Assembly (NCBI GenBank): GCA_029263725.1
Contig: JAJUFS010000004.1
Coordinates: 1 to 55,378 of the forward strand
Length of the DNA: 55,378 bases
Source of the DNA: Gammaproteobacteria bacterium
GTDB lineage: Bacteria > Pseudomonadota > Gammaproteobacteria > Natronospirales > JAJUFS01
Reading direction: 5' to 3'
Of this stretch, positions 1 to 9,074 are shown in pieces (within the stretch, counting starts at the first letter, position 1; each line of letters starts with the position of its first letter). Made by a program: the position numbers and the translations under genes. The notes under the pieces are model-generated. The model was given only the letters and a program-made list of their open reading frames with translations. It had not been told where the DNA came from and ran no database searches.

Positions 1-1
1 G

Positions 2-109
2 GGCAAGCAGCCCAAGGTGGCCATCACGGCCTGCATGCGAAAGCTGCTCACCGTGCTCAATGCGATGGTGAAATCGAACAGCACCTGGCAGAGCGCGATG
101 CCTTGTTGA
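2..109 (+). CDS. IS110-family transposase, C-terminal end (partial)
   Basis: The window opens inside a reading frame whose last 35 residues are visible. They include the run KVAITACMRKLLTVLNAMVK, typical of the extreme C-terminus of IS110/IS116/IS902 recombinases (transposase_20 region). The rest of the gene, including the DEDD catalytic domain, lies upstream of the window, so I cannot tell whether the element is intact. Members of this family insert without large terminal inverted repeats and are guided by a structured bridge RNA in one non-coding end. The sequence after the stop codon could hold the right end of the element, but I cannot place its boundary. Confidence 0.75.
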   Translation, partial: GKQPKVAITACMRKLLTVLNAMVKSNSTWQSAMPC

Positions 110-653
110 CACAGTTGCTCCCTTTGGAAAAGGGAGGGAGCGAAGATGCGTCCAAGGCGACCAAAATGAAACCTCTCCCCGGCCCTCTCTGCGGAGAAAA
201 AAGAAGGAGTGAAACAAGCTCACCCCCTTTTCCAAAGGGGGTCGCCGCGTAGCGGCGGGGGGATTAGAGAATGTCTCCCGGCCATGCCGCGCTCTATCCG
301 GATGCGAGCGCTCCTTCACAAGCAAAAGGGGAAGCATTCCTGATAAAGGCTTTCCAGCATAAACAACCGCGCCGCCCCTGAATTTTTTCCGCCGTGAGAG
401 CCTTTCACCCAAACCATTGCGCATGGTGTGCGCGTTTATCCCATTACAAGGAGTCCAAGGAAATCATCCAGCCTGCTGATCCTGCTTCCCTCGGCATCGC
501 TGGTAAACGCCTCTTTCGTTGACTCGCGCTTCCTGGAGGGAAGTCGACTTGAACTGCAACGCGTCCGCGAACGAAACATCAGGGAGCGCACGTAACTCCA
601 CAACCGGAAGCGATACATCGTAGCCGTTCCAACCGGAACCACAAGGAACAAGC
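110..653. other. Gene-poor stretch after the IS110 end
   Basis: I see no convincing gene in these 544 bases. The first half holds an inverted repeat (listed separately) and a short GCCGC/GCGGC hairpin near 243-257. The second half is probably the upstream region of the outer-membrane protein gene that starts at 654. Small reading frames on both strands here lack ribosome binding sites or recognisable family features. The right boundary of the IS110-type element presumably lies somewhere in this stretch. Confidence 0.5.
120..240. repeat. Inverted repeat built on CCTTTGGAAAAGG
   Basis: The left arm at about 120-137 reads CCCTTTGGAAAAGGGA. The right arm at about 222-240 reads CCCCTTTTCCAAAGGGG, its reverse complement over at least 13 bases. 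The arms enclose about 85 bases with no gene and are followed by the GTCGCCGCGTAGCGGCGGGG motif. Repeats of this look are common between genes in high-GC proteobacteria. It may be independent of the transposase. Confidence 0.6.
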
Positions 654-1214
654 ATGACAAGGACAGTTCTGCAGTTTCTCTCCCGTGCTGCATTGATTCT
701 TCTTGCAACCTGCATGACAGCACTTCGTGCTGAGGCCGCCGAGCATTTCATTGTCTACAGTGGTGGCCTGTGGCTGGGGATTCCTTTTCTGCCATCGGGG
801 CGCATGGATCGAGAACATGACCATGATGGAAGCATAGAGGCACGCCTTGCCTACCGTTATGAAGATGAAGCCTCCAACGGCATGGAGTTCGCGTATACCC
901 GCGGCATTTCCTGGTGGACTGCCACTACCGATTACACCGCGCTGAGCGCCTCGCTCGTACGCAGCTGGCCAGTCTCGGCGAACAATCAGTTCTTTGTGCG
1001 CCTTGGCGTAAACGCCCACCATCTTGATCACGTGACCGAGGAAGCAGACGGCACCAGGAGGCGCCGGGAAATTCGCGAGAATCTGGGCGCCCAGACCGCT
1101 GTGGGGTGGCGATATCGCACGGGGTGGGGAGAGCTGGGTGTGGATTTCAACCTGGTGCACATGCACCCGATCCAGGTGCGTCATGTGCACTTCAACATTG
1201 GCATTCGTTTTTGA
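654..1214 (+). CDS. Small outer-membrane beta-barrel protein, unknown function
   Basis: The 186-residue product starts with a signal peptide: a basic N-terminus, a hydrophobic core to about residue 24, and a likely cleavage after AEA near residue 29. The rest alternates polar and aromatic residues in short amphipathic strands (for example GMEFAYTRG, QFFVRLGV, AVGWRYR). It ends in IGIRF, and a C-terminal phenylalanine is the usual signal for BAM-dependent insertion. The size fits an 8-stranded barrel. An AAGGAA ribosome site lies just before the ATG. I do not recognise a named family; a PagL-type lipid A deacylase was considered but I see no convincing active site. The gene stands alone and converges on ychF. 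Confidence 0.7.
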   Translation: MTRTVLQFLSRAALILLATCMTALRAEAAEHFIVYSGGLWLGIPFLPSGRMDREHDHDGSIEARLAYRYEDEASNGMEFAYTRGISWWTATTDYTALSASLVRSWPVSANNQFFVRLGVNAHHLDHVTEEADGTRRRREIRENLGAQTAVGWRYRTGWGELGVDFNLVHMHPIQVRHVHFNIGIRF

Positions 1215-1242
1215 TTTAGCAGCCATGGAAGGAAAAGAAAAA

Positions 1243-1268
1243 GCCCCGCAGGAGCGGGGCCTTGTTTT
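1243..1268. terminator. Bidirectional terminator between the barrel gene and ychF
   Basis: A perfect 7-bp stem (GCCCCGC at 1243-1249, GCGGGGC at 1254-1260) with an AGGA loop is followed by a T-rich run on the plus strand. It is preceded by an A-rich run that serves the minus strand. It sits between two convergent genes, so it can stop both. Confidence 0.85.
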
Positions 1269-1286
1269 CACATGGTCGACGCCGCT

Positions 1287-2378
<1,092 letters not shown>

Positions 2379-2415
2379 TTGATCTGTTCTCTACCTTGAT
2401 TATCTGGTCGTTGGA

Positions 2416-2441
2416 CGTGAGACGTCGCCTCACGTCTCACG
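2416..2441. repeat. Heptamer hairpin E1 (GTGAGAC type), pth 3' end
   Basis: Perfect 10-bp inverted repeat: CGTGAGACGT at 2416-2425 and ACGTCTCACG at 2432-2441, with a 6-base loop. Read on the minus strand it supplies the last codons of pth (R-E-T) and the TGA stop at 2430-2432. It is one of twelve related sites in the window. Confidence 0.85.
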
Positions 2442-3008
2442 ACTGTGCAGCTTCGTCTGCGCCTTCTGCAGTCCTTCCTTCAGCAGCAGTTCGATGCCGT
2501 CTACGGCATCATCGATGGCGCGAAGGAGCACGGGTTCCTCGTCCTTCGTCGGCCGCGATAGCACGTAGTTGACCACCTGGCTGGCGTTGCCGGGATGGCC
2601 GACGCCGATGCGCAGCCGCAGGAAGTCCGGACCGAGATGGGCGATGACGTCGCGCAGGCCGTTGTTGCCGCCGTGCCCGCCGCCCTTCTTCAGCCGCAGC
2701 GTGCCAGGCGGCAGGTCGATTTCATCGTGCGCCACCAGGATGTTCTCGGGCGGCAGCTTGAGGAAATCGCAGGCGGCACGCGCCGACTGGCCCGAGCGGT
2801 TCATGAAGGTCATGGGCTTGAGCAGGCGGATGTCCTTGCCGGCGATTTCCACGCGCGCCACTTCGCCGTGAAATTTCTTCTCCGCCTTGAAGCTGCCGCC
2901 GAAACGGCGAGCGAGTTCGTCCACCAGCCAGAAGCCGGCGTTGTGGCGGGTCGAAACGTAATCGGCCCCGGGGGTGCCGAGGCCGATGACGAGCCGTATG
3001 TCCTGCAT
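2430..3008 (-). CDS. pth: Peptidyl-tRNA hydrolase
   Basis: This 192-residue enzyme cleaves peptidyl-tRNA released from stalled ribosomes. The N-terminal GLGTPGADYVSTRHNAGF carries the catalytic His22. The FMNRSGQS motif and the AHDEIDLPPG...GGGHGGNNGLRD segment complete the active-site cleft. The gene follows rplY directly in the prs-rplY-pth-ychF operon. Oddity: the last residues (SRET) and the stop codon are written by a heptamer hairpin, so the C-terminus may differ from that of close relatives. Confidence 0.97.
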   Translation of the reverse strand: MQDIRLVIGLGTPGADYVSTRHNAGFWLVDELARRFGGSFKAEKKFHGEVARVEIAGKDIRLLKPMTFMNRSGQSARAACDFLKLPPENILVAHDEIDLPPGTLRLKKGGGHGGNNGLRDVIAHLGPDFLRLRIGVGHPGNASQVVNYVLSRPTKDEEPVLLRAIDDAVDGIELLLKEGLQKAQTKLHSRET

Positions 3009-3034
3009 GATGGCTGGACAGGAAGCGCGGGCGA

Positions 3035-3676
3035 TTACTCGCCCGCCGCCTCGCCGCCGCCTTCTTCTTCGCCTTCAGCGGCTTCTTCGCTCACGCGCGC
3101 GGCCTGGATGGTCACGACCGCCTGGTCGTGTTCCGGACCCTGCGCGAGATCGGCGGAACGCACGCCTTCCGGCAGCTTGATGTCGGAGATGTGCAGCGAC
3201 TGACCGACTTCCAGGTTGGCGACGTCGACCTCGATGAACTGCGGCAGGTCCTTCGGCAGGCAGAACACTTCAAGCTGGGTCATGACACGGAAGACCATGC
3301 CGCCCTGCTGCTTGACGCCGATGGAGCTCGCTTCGTTGAGGAAGTGCAGCGGCACGCTGACGCGGATTTCCTCGTTGGCGGAAACGCGCATGAAATCGGC
3401 GTGCATGATGATGGGCTTGTACGGATGGCGCTGCAGGTCCTTGAGAATGACCTGCGACTCTTCCTTGCCCACCTTGAGCTTGAGGATGGCCGAGTAAAAG
3501 CCTTCGTTCTGCAGCTTGTTCTGCAGCTCGGCGTGGTCGATGGTGATCGCAACGGGGTCCTTGTGACCGCCGTAGACGATCCCGGGCACCTTGTTCGCAC
3601 GACGCAGGCGGCGGCTCGCACCTTTCCCCGCATCCGTACGAACTTCGACATTCAGCGTGAAGTCCGTCTTAGACAT
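3035..3676 (-). CDS. rplY: 50S ribosomal protein L25, long CTC/TL5 form
   Basis: The 213-residue product has the L25 5S-rRNA-binding domain at about residues 1-95 (N-terminus with GKGASRRLRRANKVPGIVYG) followed by the TL5/CTC beta domain. It ends in an acidic, glycine-rich tail (EGEEEGGGEAAGE). E. coli L25 has only the first domain, so this is the long form seen in many other bacteria. It binds 5S rRNA in the central protuberance of the large subunit. It lies between prs and pth on the same strand. Confidence 0.96.
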   Translation of the reverse strand: MSKTDFTLNVEVRTDAGKGASRRLRRANKVPGIVYGGHKDPVAITIDHAELQNKLQNEGFYSAILKLKVGKEESQVILKDLQRHPYKPIIMHADFMRVSANEEIRVSVPLHFLNEASSIGVKQQGGMVFRVMTQLEVFCLPKDLPQFIEVDVANLEVGQSLHISDIKLPEGVRSADLAQGPEHDQAVVTIQAARVSEEAAEGEEEGGGEAAGE

Positions 3677-3732
3677 TTCAATTACCTCTGGATGGTTTCA
3701 TTGCCGGCCCGCGACCAGGCCGGGACTCTTGC

Positions 3733-3762
3733 CGTGAGACGTGAGACGTCTTCCGTCTTACG
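3733..3762. repeat. Heptamer repeat E2 (GTGAGAC type) between rplY and prs
   Basis: Two direct heptamers (GTGAGAC twice, about 3734-3747) are followed by GTCTTACG at 3755-3762, which can pair with CGTGAGAC with one wobble. The site lies 7 bases past the prs stop codon and would be transcribed inside the operon. Confidence 0.75.
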
Positions 3763-3769
3763 AATCGCG

Positions 3770-4729
3770 TCAATCCACATACAACGAGGAAACCGATTCC
3801 TCGTCGGAAATCCTGCGCATCGTCTCCGCCAGGATGTCGGCGATGCCGAGCTGGCGGATGCGCTTGCAGCGCTTCGCGTCCTCGCGCAGCGGAATCGTGT
3901 CGGTGACGACGATTTCGTCCAGCGCGGAGTTCTCGATGTTCTCGATCGCCTTGCCGGAGAGCACCGGGTGCGCGATGTACGCGTACACCGCCGCGGCGCC
4001 CTGTTCCTTGAGCGCGGCGGCCGCCTTGCACAGCGTGCCGGCGGTGTCGATCAGGTCATCGACGATCATGCAGGCCTTGCCCGCGACCGAGCCGATGATG
4101 TTCATCACCTGGGCTTCGTTGGCGCGCGGACGGCGCTTGTCGATGATGGCGAGATCGGCATCGTCCAGGCGCTTCGCGAAGGCGCGCGCACGCACCACGC
4201 CGCCGACGTCCGGCGACACCACCACCAGTTCGCCGTAGCGCTGCTTGAGCTTGTAGGCGTCACCGAGCAGCACCGGCGAGGTGTAGACGTTGTCCACCGG
4301 GATGTCGAAGAAGCCCTGGATCTGGTCGGCATGCAGGTCCATGGTCAGCACGCGGTTGACGCCCGCGACGGTGAGCATGTTGGCGACCAGCTTGGCGGTA
4401 ATCGGCACGCGCGTGGCGCGCGGGCGGCGATCCTGCCGGGCATAGCCGAAGTACGGGATCACGGCGGTGATGCGGCCTGCGGAGGCGCGGCGCATGGCAT
4501 CCACCATGACGAGCAATTCCATCAGCGTTTCATTGCTGGGCGGGCAGGTCGGCTGCACCAGGAAGACGTCGCGGCCGCGAACGTTTTCCATGATCTCGAC
4601 CGCCACTTCGCCATCGGAAAAACGGCCGACGGCGATCTTGCCCATGGGAAGCTGCAGGTGACCGGCGATACCTTGCGCAAGCTCGGGGTTTGCGTTCCCG
4701 GAGAAAACCATCATGTTGCCAACCGGCAT
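3770..4729 (-). CDS. prs: Ribose-phosphate pyrophosphokinase
   Basis: Makes PRPP from ribose 5-phosphate and ATP for nucleotide, histidine and tryptophan synthesis in the cytoplasm. The 319 residues show the class I features: GRFSDGE at 35-41, the ATP/divalent-metal region [11 protein letters not shown] at 131-141, and the PRPP loop DDLIDTAGT at 224-232. The start is supported by a GAGAGGGG ribosome site. The tRNA-Gln gene lies about 240 bases upstream on the same strand, the usual gammaproteobacterial arrangement, and the two may share a transcript. Confidence 0.97.
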   Translation of the reverse strand: MPVGNMMVFSGNANPELAQGIAGHLQLPMGKIAVGRFSDGEVAVEIMENVRGRDVFLVQPTCPPSNETLMELLVMVDAMRRASAGRITAVIPYFGYARQDRRPRATRVPITAKLVANMLTVAGVNRVLTMDLHADQIQGFFDIPVDNVYTSPVLLGDAYKLKQRYGELVVVSPDVGGVVRARAFAKRLDDADLAIIDKRRPRANEAQVMNIIGSVAGKACMIVDDLIDTAGTLCKAAAALKEQGAAAVYAYIAHPVLSGKAIENIENSALDEIVVTDTIPLREDAKRCKRIRQLGIADILAETMRRISDEESVSSLYVD

Positions 4730-4832
4730 GCTCGTCCCCTCTCTCTTGCCCGGCGTGTCGGGGGCCGCCCGGGCTACCGCGGAATGGCGCGTTTGCGCCG
4801 ACTCAAAAACTGGCTGCGCCAGATGTAGTAGC

Positions 4833-4851
4833 TGGCTGGGGCGCCAGGATT
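4833..4851 (-). repeat. 19-base copy of the tRNA-Gln 3' end
   Basis: The 19 bases here are identical to 4967-4985, the 3' end of the intact tRNA-Gln gene including CCA, and break off inside the T-loop. What follows (ATTCGGCGCTTCGCGCCTCACCC) resembles the sequence that breaks the other damaged copy at 5076. This is either an attachment-site-like duplication or the remains of a tRNA copy. Confidence 0.8.
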
Positions 4852-4966
4852 ATTCGGCGCTTCGCGCCTCACCCTCCGGGCCCGCGCTGCGCGCGGTTAT
4901 CCTGGCTTGCGCAACACCTCGCGGTGTCGCGCGTATTGTGTTGCGGCTTCGCCGCCCCCTGAAACT

Positions 4967-5041
4967 TGGCTGGGGCGCCAGGATTCGAACCTGGGAATGG
5001 CGGGATCAAAACCCGCTGCCTTACCGCTTGGCTACGCCCCA
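4967..5041 (-). tRNA. tRNA-Gln (anticodon UUG)
   Basis: The minus-strand sequence folds as a complete cloverleaf of 75 bases with encoded CCA. The acceptor stem is TGGGGCG/CGCCCCA, the anticodon stem is GCGGG/CCCGC around the loop TTTTGAT (anticodon TTG), and the T arm is CCAGG-TTCGAAT-CCTGG. It sits upstream of prs on the same strand, as in related genomes. It is the only intact copy of three tRNA-Gln-like sequences here. Confidence 0.95.
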
Positions 5042-5063
5042 AGAAATCTGTCATCAACGTCAC

Positions 5064-5237
5064 GGGCGCCAGGATGATTCGCGGCTTCGCCGCTCACCCA
5101 CTCGCCCTTCGGGCTCGGGGCCCGCTACGCTTCGCTCCGCGGTTCTTCGCGCGACTGCGTCGCGCTCGTCGAACCCGGGAATGGCGCCCGGCAGAGAAAA
5201 ATGAAAACCCGCTGCCTTACCGCCTGGCTACGCCCCA
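5064..5237 (-). pseudogene. Broken tRNA-Gln copy with two insertions
   Basis: Pieces matching tRNA-Gln occur in order: GGGCGCCAGGAT at 5064-5075, TCGAACCCGGGAATGGCG at 5169-5186, and AAAACCCGCTGCCTTACCGC...CGCCCCA at 5204-5237. About 93 bases of hairpin-rich sequence split the T-loop, and roughly 13 extra bases disturb the anticodon arm. It cannot fold as a working tRNA. The T-loop break is at the same place as in the 19-base partial copy at 4833, and the inserted sequences begin alike. Confidence 0.8.
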
Positions 5238-5333
5238 GGAAATCTTCTTCGATCCGCGTCGCAGGTCGCCGCGCGTTTTGACGCTTCGCAAACAGCCGCG
5301 GCCGGGTTGCCCCCCGCCGCAAGAAAGCCCGGT

Positions 5334-5362
5334 ATTTTCCCGTTACGACAATAGGGTGTCAA
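5334..5362 (-). promoter_or_regulatory. Candidate promoter for the tRNA-Gln/prs transcript
   Basis: On the minus strand TTGACA (5357-5362) and GAAAAT (5334-5339) are separated by 17 bases, a good match to a sigma-70 promoter. TTGACA overlaps the lolB stop codon. The promoter is about 290 bases upstream of the intact tRNA, so a transcript would run through the damaged copy first. The rest of 5042-5358 holds no gene that I can see. Confidence 0.45.
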
Positions 5363-5970
5363 TTGGAACCGGAGGCGTTCAGCAGCTTCCACTGCGAAAC
5401 GACCAGGCGGATGCGCACGTCGCCGCGGCGCATTTCGAGTTTCCGCGGCAGGGCGCGGTCGCCCTCGAGCAGGCGGTAGGTGTCGTATTCGACTTCCCAG
5501 CCGTCCTGTTCCATGCGCAGCAGGCGGCCGGCGGCATCGATTTCCAGCAGCCCGACCTCGCCCGGCCCGGGGATGCCGCGCACCCAGTAAGGCATGTGGG
5601 CAATCGGCGCGATCCAGCCGAGCTGCCAGTAGAGGTCGGCCTCGGGATCGCGGGTGAAGAAGCGCTCGCCGTCGCCGGTCAGCACTTCGACGGCCTCGGG
5701 CGTACCCTCGATGCTGGCGCTGCCCACGCCCAGCGGCCCGGAAAATTTCAGCGAAAGATGCTCGCCGAGCTGCACCCAGTCGATGCTGGCGTTCCAGCCG
5801 TCATTGCCGGCGGCGATCGCCGCCCGCCCTTCCAGGCTCCAGTCGGTGATCTCGCGCACCCAGGCCTGGCGCGCCTGCCAGGCCTCGAGGTCGGCCGGGC
5901 CCTCGACCCGCGGCGCGAGCGGCTGGCAGGCGGAGAGCAACAGCAGGAGCGGCAACAGCAGTCTTTTCAT
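5359..5970 (-). CDS. lolB: Outer-membrane lipoprotein insertion protein LolB
   Basis: LolB accepts lipoproteins from LolA and inserts them into the inner leaflet of the outer membrane. The 203-residue product begins with a lipoprotein signal ending LLSAC (Cys15). It continues with the LolB fold, including WSLEGRAAI and SLKFSGPLGVGSASIEG. The start overlaps the stop of the upstream TPR lipoprotein gene by 4 bases, so the two are co-translated. In many gammaproteobacteria ispE lies between lolB and the tRNA-Gln/prs block; here that interval holds only repeats and a candidate promoter. Confidence 0.93.
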   Translation of the reverse strand: MKRLLLPLLLLLSACQPLAPRVEGPADLEAWQARQAWVREITDWSLEGRAAIAAGNDGWNASIDWVQLGEHLSLKFSGPLGVGSASIEGTPEAVEVLTGDGERFFTRDPEADLYWQLGWIAPIAHMPYWVRGIPGPGEVGLLEIDAAGRLLRMEQDGWEVEYDTYRLLEGDRALPRKLEMRRGDVRIRLVVSQWKLLNASGSN

Positions 5971-7646
5971 CGGGAATCCGTCGTGGTCAGGCCGAGGCCG
6001 GGGAACTTGCGTTCGACTTCCTGGCGCAGCGCGTCCGCCGAGGCGGTATCGCCGATCGCGTACAGCGTGGTCAGGAGATGCTGGCCGGTGATCGGCGCCG
6101 GGGCGCGCAGCCAGCTTTCTTCCAGCAGCCGGCGGGCCTCTTCCAGCCTGCCCTGCTGGGCGCGCAGCCAGCCGACCGAATCCAGCACCGCGGGGTTGGC
6201 GGGCGCGGCCTGCAGCGCATCCAGCAGCAGCGCTTCCGCTTCCTCTTCCCTGCCGGGCTGCTCGATGAACAGGTAGCCGAGGGCATTCTGCAGCATGGGA
6301 TGCCGCGGATCACGTTCCAGCAGCGAGCGGAAGCTGCGCTCGGCCTGTTCAAGCCTGCCGGACTCCGCCGCGGCGACGGCGATCTGCCAGTCGAGGTCGC
6401 GGCCGGCGGTGTCGAACCGCCCGGCGAGGTCGTCGATGCGCGTCAGCGCGAATACCGGGTCGCCCTCGGCGATCAGCAGCGAGGCTTCGTGCGCGGTGAG
6501 CAGCACGGCCTGCTCGGGCCATTGCTTGCGCAGTTCGTCGAAGTACGCCCCCGCGGCCTCCGGCCCTTCCTGGCGCAGGATGATGCGCGCGATCGCGGCC
6601 TGCGCCAGCAGCCAGCGCTGCGGCTGTTGTTCGGGCGCGACGCGCGAATACCACTGCACCGCGGCCTCGTAATCGCCGCTCGCCTCCCGCACCGCGCCGA
6701 GGTAATAGAGCGCGTCCTGCAGGCGGGCGTTGTTGATCACCAGGCGGTGCAGTTCCGTTTCGGCATCATCCAGGCGGCCGGCGTCGATGGCCAGCAGGGC
6801 GCGCGCCATGCGTGCATCGTGCTGGGTGGGATCGGCGAGCAGGATGTCGGCGAACACCGCATCTGCTTCCTCGTTGAAATCCGCGAGCGTCAGCAGGCCG
6901 CCGAAGCGGTAGCGCAGGCCATTGTCGGAATGGTGCCGATAGCGTTCGAAGGGCGCGAGGATGCGCCGCTTTTCCGCTTCCGTGGCGGCGGGATTCTCCA
7001 GCAACGCGGCGCGCGCCTGCAGGAAGCGCAGGTCTTCAAGCTCCGGGCGGATGGCCAGTGCGCGGGTGGCGAATTGCCGCGCGGCGGCGGGACGGTCCGC
7101 CTCCAGCGCCAGCATGGCCGCCCCGTGCCAGGCCTCGGCGTACTGCGAGCGCGCCTCGGCGAGTCGCGCCATCAGGTCGGCGGCGCGCCAGATGTTCTCC
7201 TCGCCCACGAGCATGCCGGTCACTGCCTGCAGGTTGGCGGCGACGAGCTCGGGGTTGGGCGCGGCGGTCATCCGCAGGAAATGCGCGTAGGCTTCCTCGC
7301 TCTCGCCGGCGCGCAGCGCCAGCATGGCGCGGAAACGCGGCAGTTCCGTGTCACCCGGGGCGAGCTCCGCCCAGCGGGCGACCAGTTCGCGCGCCGCGGC
7401 AAGATCATCGGCATGCACCGCGATCATCATCCCGCGGCGGGCAATGGCGGGGTCGGCGAGCCTGGTGGCGGCGTCGCGGTATTCGTCCACGGCGACGTGA
7501 TTCTGGCCGCGGGCCAGGGCCAGTTCGCCCATGAAGATGTGGTAGTCGGCGTCCGCGAGCGGCTCGCGCGGCGCCGGCAGGGGCGCGGCGCAGCCGGCCA
7601 GCCAGCCGGCGAGCAGCAGCGGTGCCAGATTTCGCGCTGCAGTCAT
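5967..7646 (-). CDS. TPR-repeat lipoprotein upstream of lolB
   Basis: The 559-residue product has a lipoprotein signal ending LAGC (Cys19). It is followed by helical repeats of TPR type along most of its length, such as ALYYLGAVREASGDYEAAVQ and the C-terminal ALGYLFIEQPGREEEAEALL. A tetratricopeptide protein is often encoded directly before lolB in gammaproteobacteria and opposite hemA, which matches this layout. TPR proteins act as scaffolds; the partner is not known from sequence. It is predicted to sit in the periplasm anchored to a membrane. Confidence 0.85.
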   Translation of the reverse strand: MTAARNLAPLLLAGWLAGCAAPLPAPREPLADADYHIFMGELALARGQNHVAVDEYRDAATRLADPAIARRGMMIAVHADDLAAARELVARWAELAPGDTELPRFRAMLALRAGESEEAYAHFLRMTAAPNPELVAANLQAVTGMLVGEENIWRAADLMARLAEARSQYAEAWHGAAMLALEADRPAAARQFATRALAIRPELEDLRFLQARAALLENPAATEAEKRRILAPFERYRHHSDNGLRYRFGGLLTLADFNEEADAVFADILLADPTQHDARMARALLAIDAGRLDDAETELHRLVINNARLQDALYYLGAVREASGDYEAAVQWYSRVAPEQQPQRWLLAQAAIARIILRQEGPEAAGAYFDELRKQWPEQAVLLTAHEASLLIAEGDPVFALTRIDDLAGRFDTAGRDLDWQIAVAAAESGRLEQAERSFRSLLERDPRHPMLQNALGYLFIEQPGREEEAEALLLDALQAAPANPAVLDSVGWLRAQQGRLEEARRLLEESWLRAPAPITGQHLLTTLYAIGDTASADALRQEVERKFPGLGLTTTDSR

Positions 7647-7673
7647 GCAATCCCTCGTGGAAACCCTGACGGC

Positions 7674-7682
7674 ACTATAGCA
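7674..7682 (-). promoter_or_regulatory. Candidate extended -10 for the TPR-lolB genes
   Basis: Minus-strand TGCTATAGT carries the TGn extension and a good -10 hexamer (TATAGT, 7674-7679), 28 bases before the start codon. No clear -35 box is seen. It lies in the divergent spacer shared with hemA. Confidence 0.35.
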
Positions 7683-7748
7683 GCCGTCCCCACTGGCCCG
7701 CTGTGTTAACCTTATGCGCCGTTTTTCCAGCCTCCTGGCCCGCAGAAA

Positions 7749-9026
7749 ATGCCCTTCTTCACGCTAGGCATCAATCACCAGACCGCGCCGGTCGATATCC
7801 GGGAAAAGCTCGCGTTCAACCGCGAACAGATCCCGGAAGTGCTGCGTGCGCTGCGCGAGCTGCCGGAGGTGGAGGAAGCGGTGATCCTTTCCACCTGCAA
7901 CCGCACGGAGATCTACTGCGAGCTGCAGGAGGATCGCGTCGAGCGCATCCTGGAGTGGCTAGCGGCCACGCGCATCGACGACGACCCGACGGTGCAGGAA
8001 CGCTTCTACACCTATCGCGATGCGGACACTGTGCGCCATCTCATCCGCGTGGCCTGCGGGCTGGACTCGCTGGTGCTGGGCGAGCCGCAGATTCTCGGCC
8101 AGCTGAAGGATGCCTATGACGACGCCCGCGCCGCGGGCACGGTCGGCGCGGACATGCACCGGCTGTTCCAGTACGCCTTCCAGGCCGCCAAGCAGATCCG
8201 CTCCGAGACCGCGATCGGCGCCAGCGCCGTGTCGGTGGCCTACGCCGCCGTCAGCCTGGCGCGGCAGATCTTCGGCGATCTTTCCGGCCACACGGCATTG
8301 CTGATCGGCGCCGGCGAGACCATCGAACTGGCCGCGTCCTATCTCGGGCATCGCGCCATCGGCCGCCTCATCGTCGCCAATCGCACCGTGGCCCGCGCCC
8401 AGGAACTGGCCGCGCGCTACAACGGCTTCGCGCTCGCGCTCAACCAGATCCCCGAGCATCTCGCCGATGCCGACATCGTGATCTCCTCGACCGCGAGCCC
8501 CGACCCGGTCCTGCGCCGCGCCGAAGTGGAAGCCGCGCTCGCCGCGCGCCGCCGCAAGCCCATCTTCATGGTGGACATCGCCGTGCCGCGCGACATCGAG
8601 CCGTCCGTAGGCGAACTCGAGGACATTTATCTCTACACCGTCGATGACCTGCACAACGTCATCGAGGAAAACCGCGCCAGCCGCGAGCAGGCCGCCAAGG
8701 AAGCCGAGGACATCGTCGCGGCACGCGCCAAGATGTTCATCGACCGGCTGCGCGCGCTGGACGCCGTGCCGGTGATCCGCGGCGTGCGTAGCGCCGCGCA
8801 CGCACAGAAGCGGCGCGCGGTCGAGGAAGCGAAGCGCATGCTCGCCGCCGGCCGCTCGCCCGAGGAAGCGCTGGAATGGCTGGGGCACACGCTTACCAAC
8901 CGCCTGCTGCACGCACCCAGCGCCAACCTGCGGCAGGCCGCGCAGGAAATGCGCCTCGACATCGTGCAGGCGGCGCGCGAGCTCTTCGACCTGGACGATC
9001 CGGCCGCCGGCGAGGATGAGGATTAG
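7749..9026 (+). CDS. hemA: Glutamyl-tRNA reductase
   Basis: First enzyme of the C5 heme pathway: it reduces glutamyl-tRNA(Glu) to glutamate-1-semialdehyde with NADPH. The catalytic domain shows STCNRTEIY with Cys50 as nucleophile and GEPQILGQLKDAY. The NADPH-binding domain follows (LIGAGETIELAA), then a C-terminal dimerisation helix. The 425-residue length is normal. It is divergent from the lolB operon and followed by prfA, the standard hemA-prfA arrangement. Confidence 0.97.
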   Translation: MPFFTLGINHQTAPVDIREKLAFNREQIPEVLRALRELPEVEEAVILSTCNRTEIYCELQEDRVERILEWLAATRIDDDPTVQERFYTYRDADTVRHLIRVACGLDSLVLGEPQILGQLKDAYDDARAAGTVGADMHRLFQYAFQAAKQIRSETAIGASAVSVAYAAVSLARQIFGDLSGHTALLIGAGETIELAASYLGHRAIGRLIVANRTVARAQELAARYNGFALALNQIPEHLADADIVISSTASPDPVLRRAEVEAALAARRRKPIFMVDIAVPRDIEPSVGELEDIYLYTVDDLHNVIEENRASREQAAKEAEDIVAARAKMFIDRLRALDAVPVIRGVRSAAHAQKRRAVEEAKRMLAAGRSPEEALEWLGHTLTNRLLHAPSANLRQAAQEMRLDIVQAARELFDLDDPAAGEDED

Positions 9027-9074
9027 CGCGGCTCGCGCCCTCCCCTTCCCATCCACTTTTCGCCGGTAACCGTC

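Noticed and set aside
654-1214. Barrel protein as PagL lipid A deacylase
   Set aside because: Size and signal peptide fit, but I could not find a convincing His-Ser active-site arrangement.
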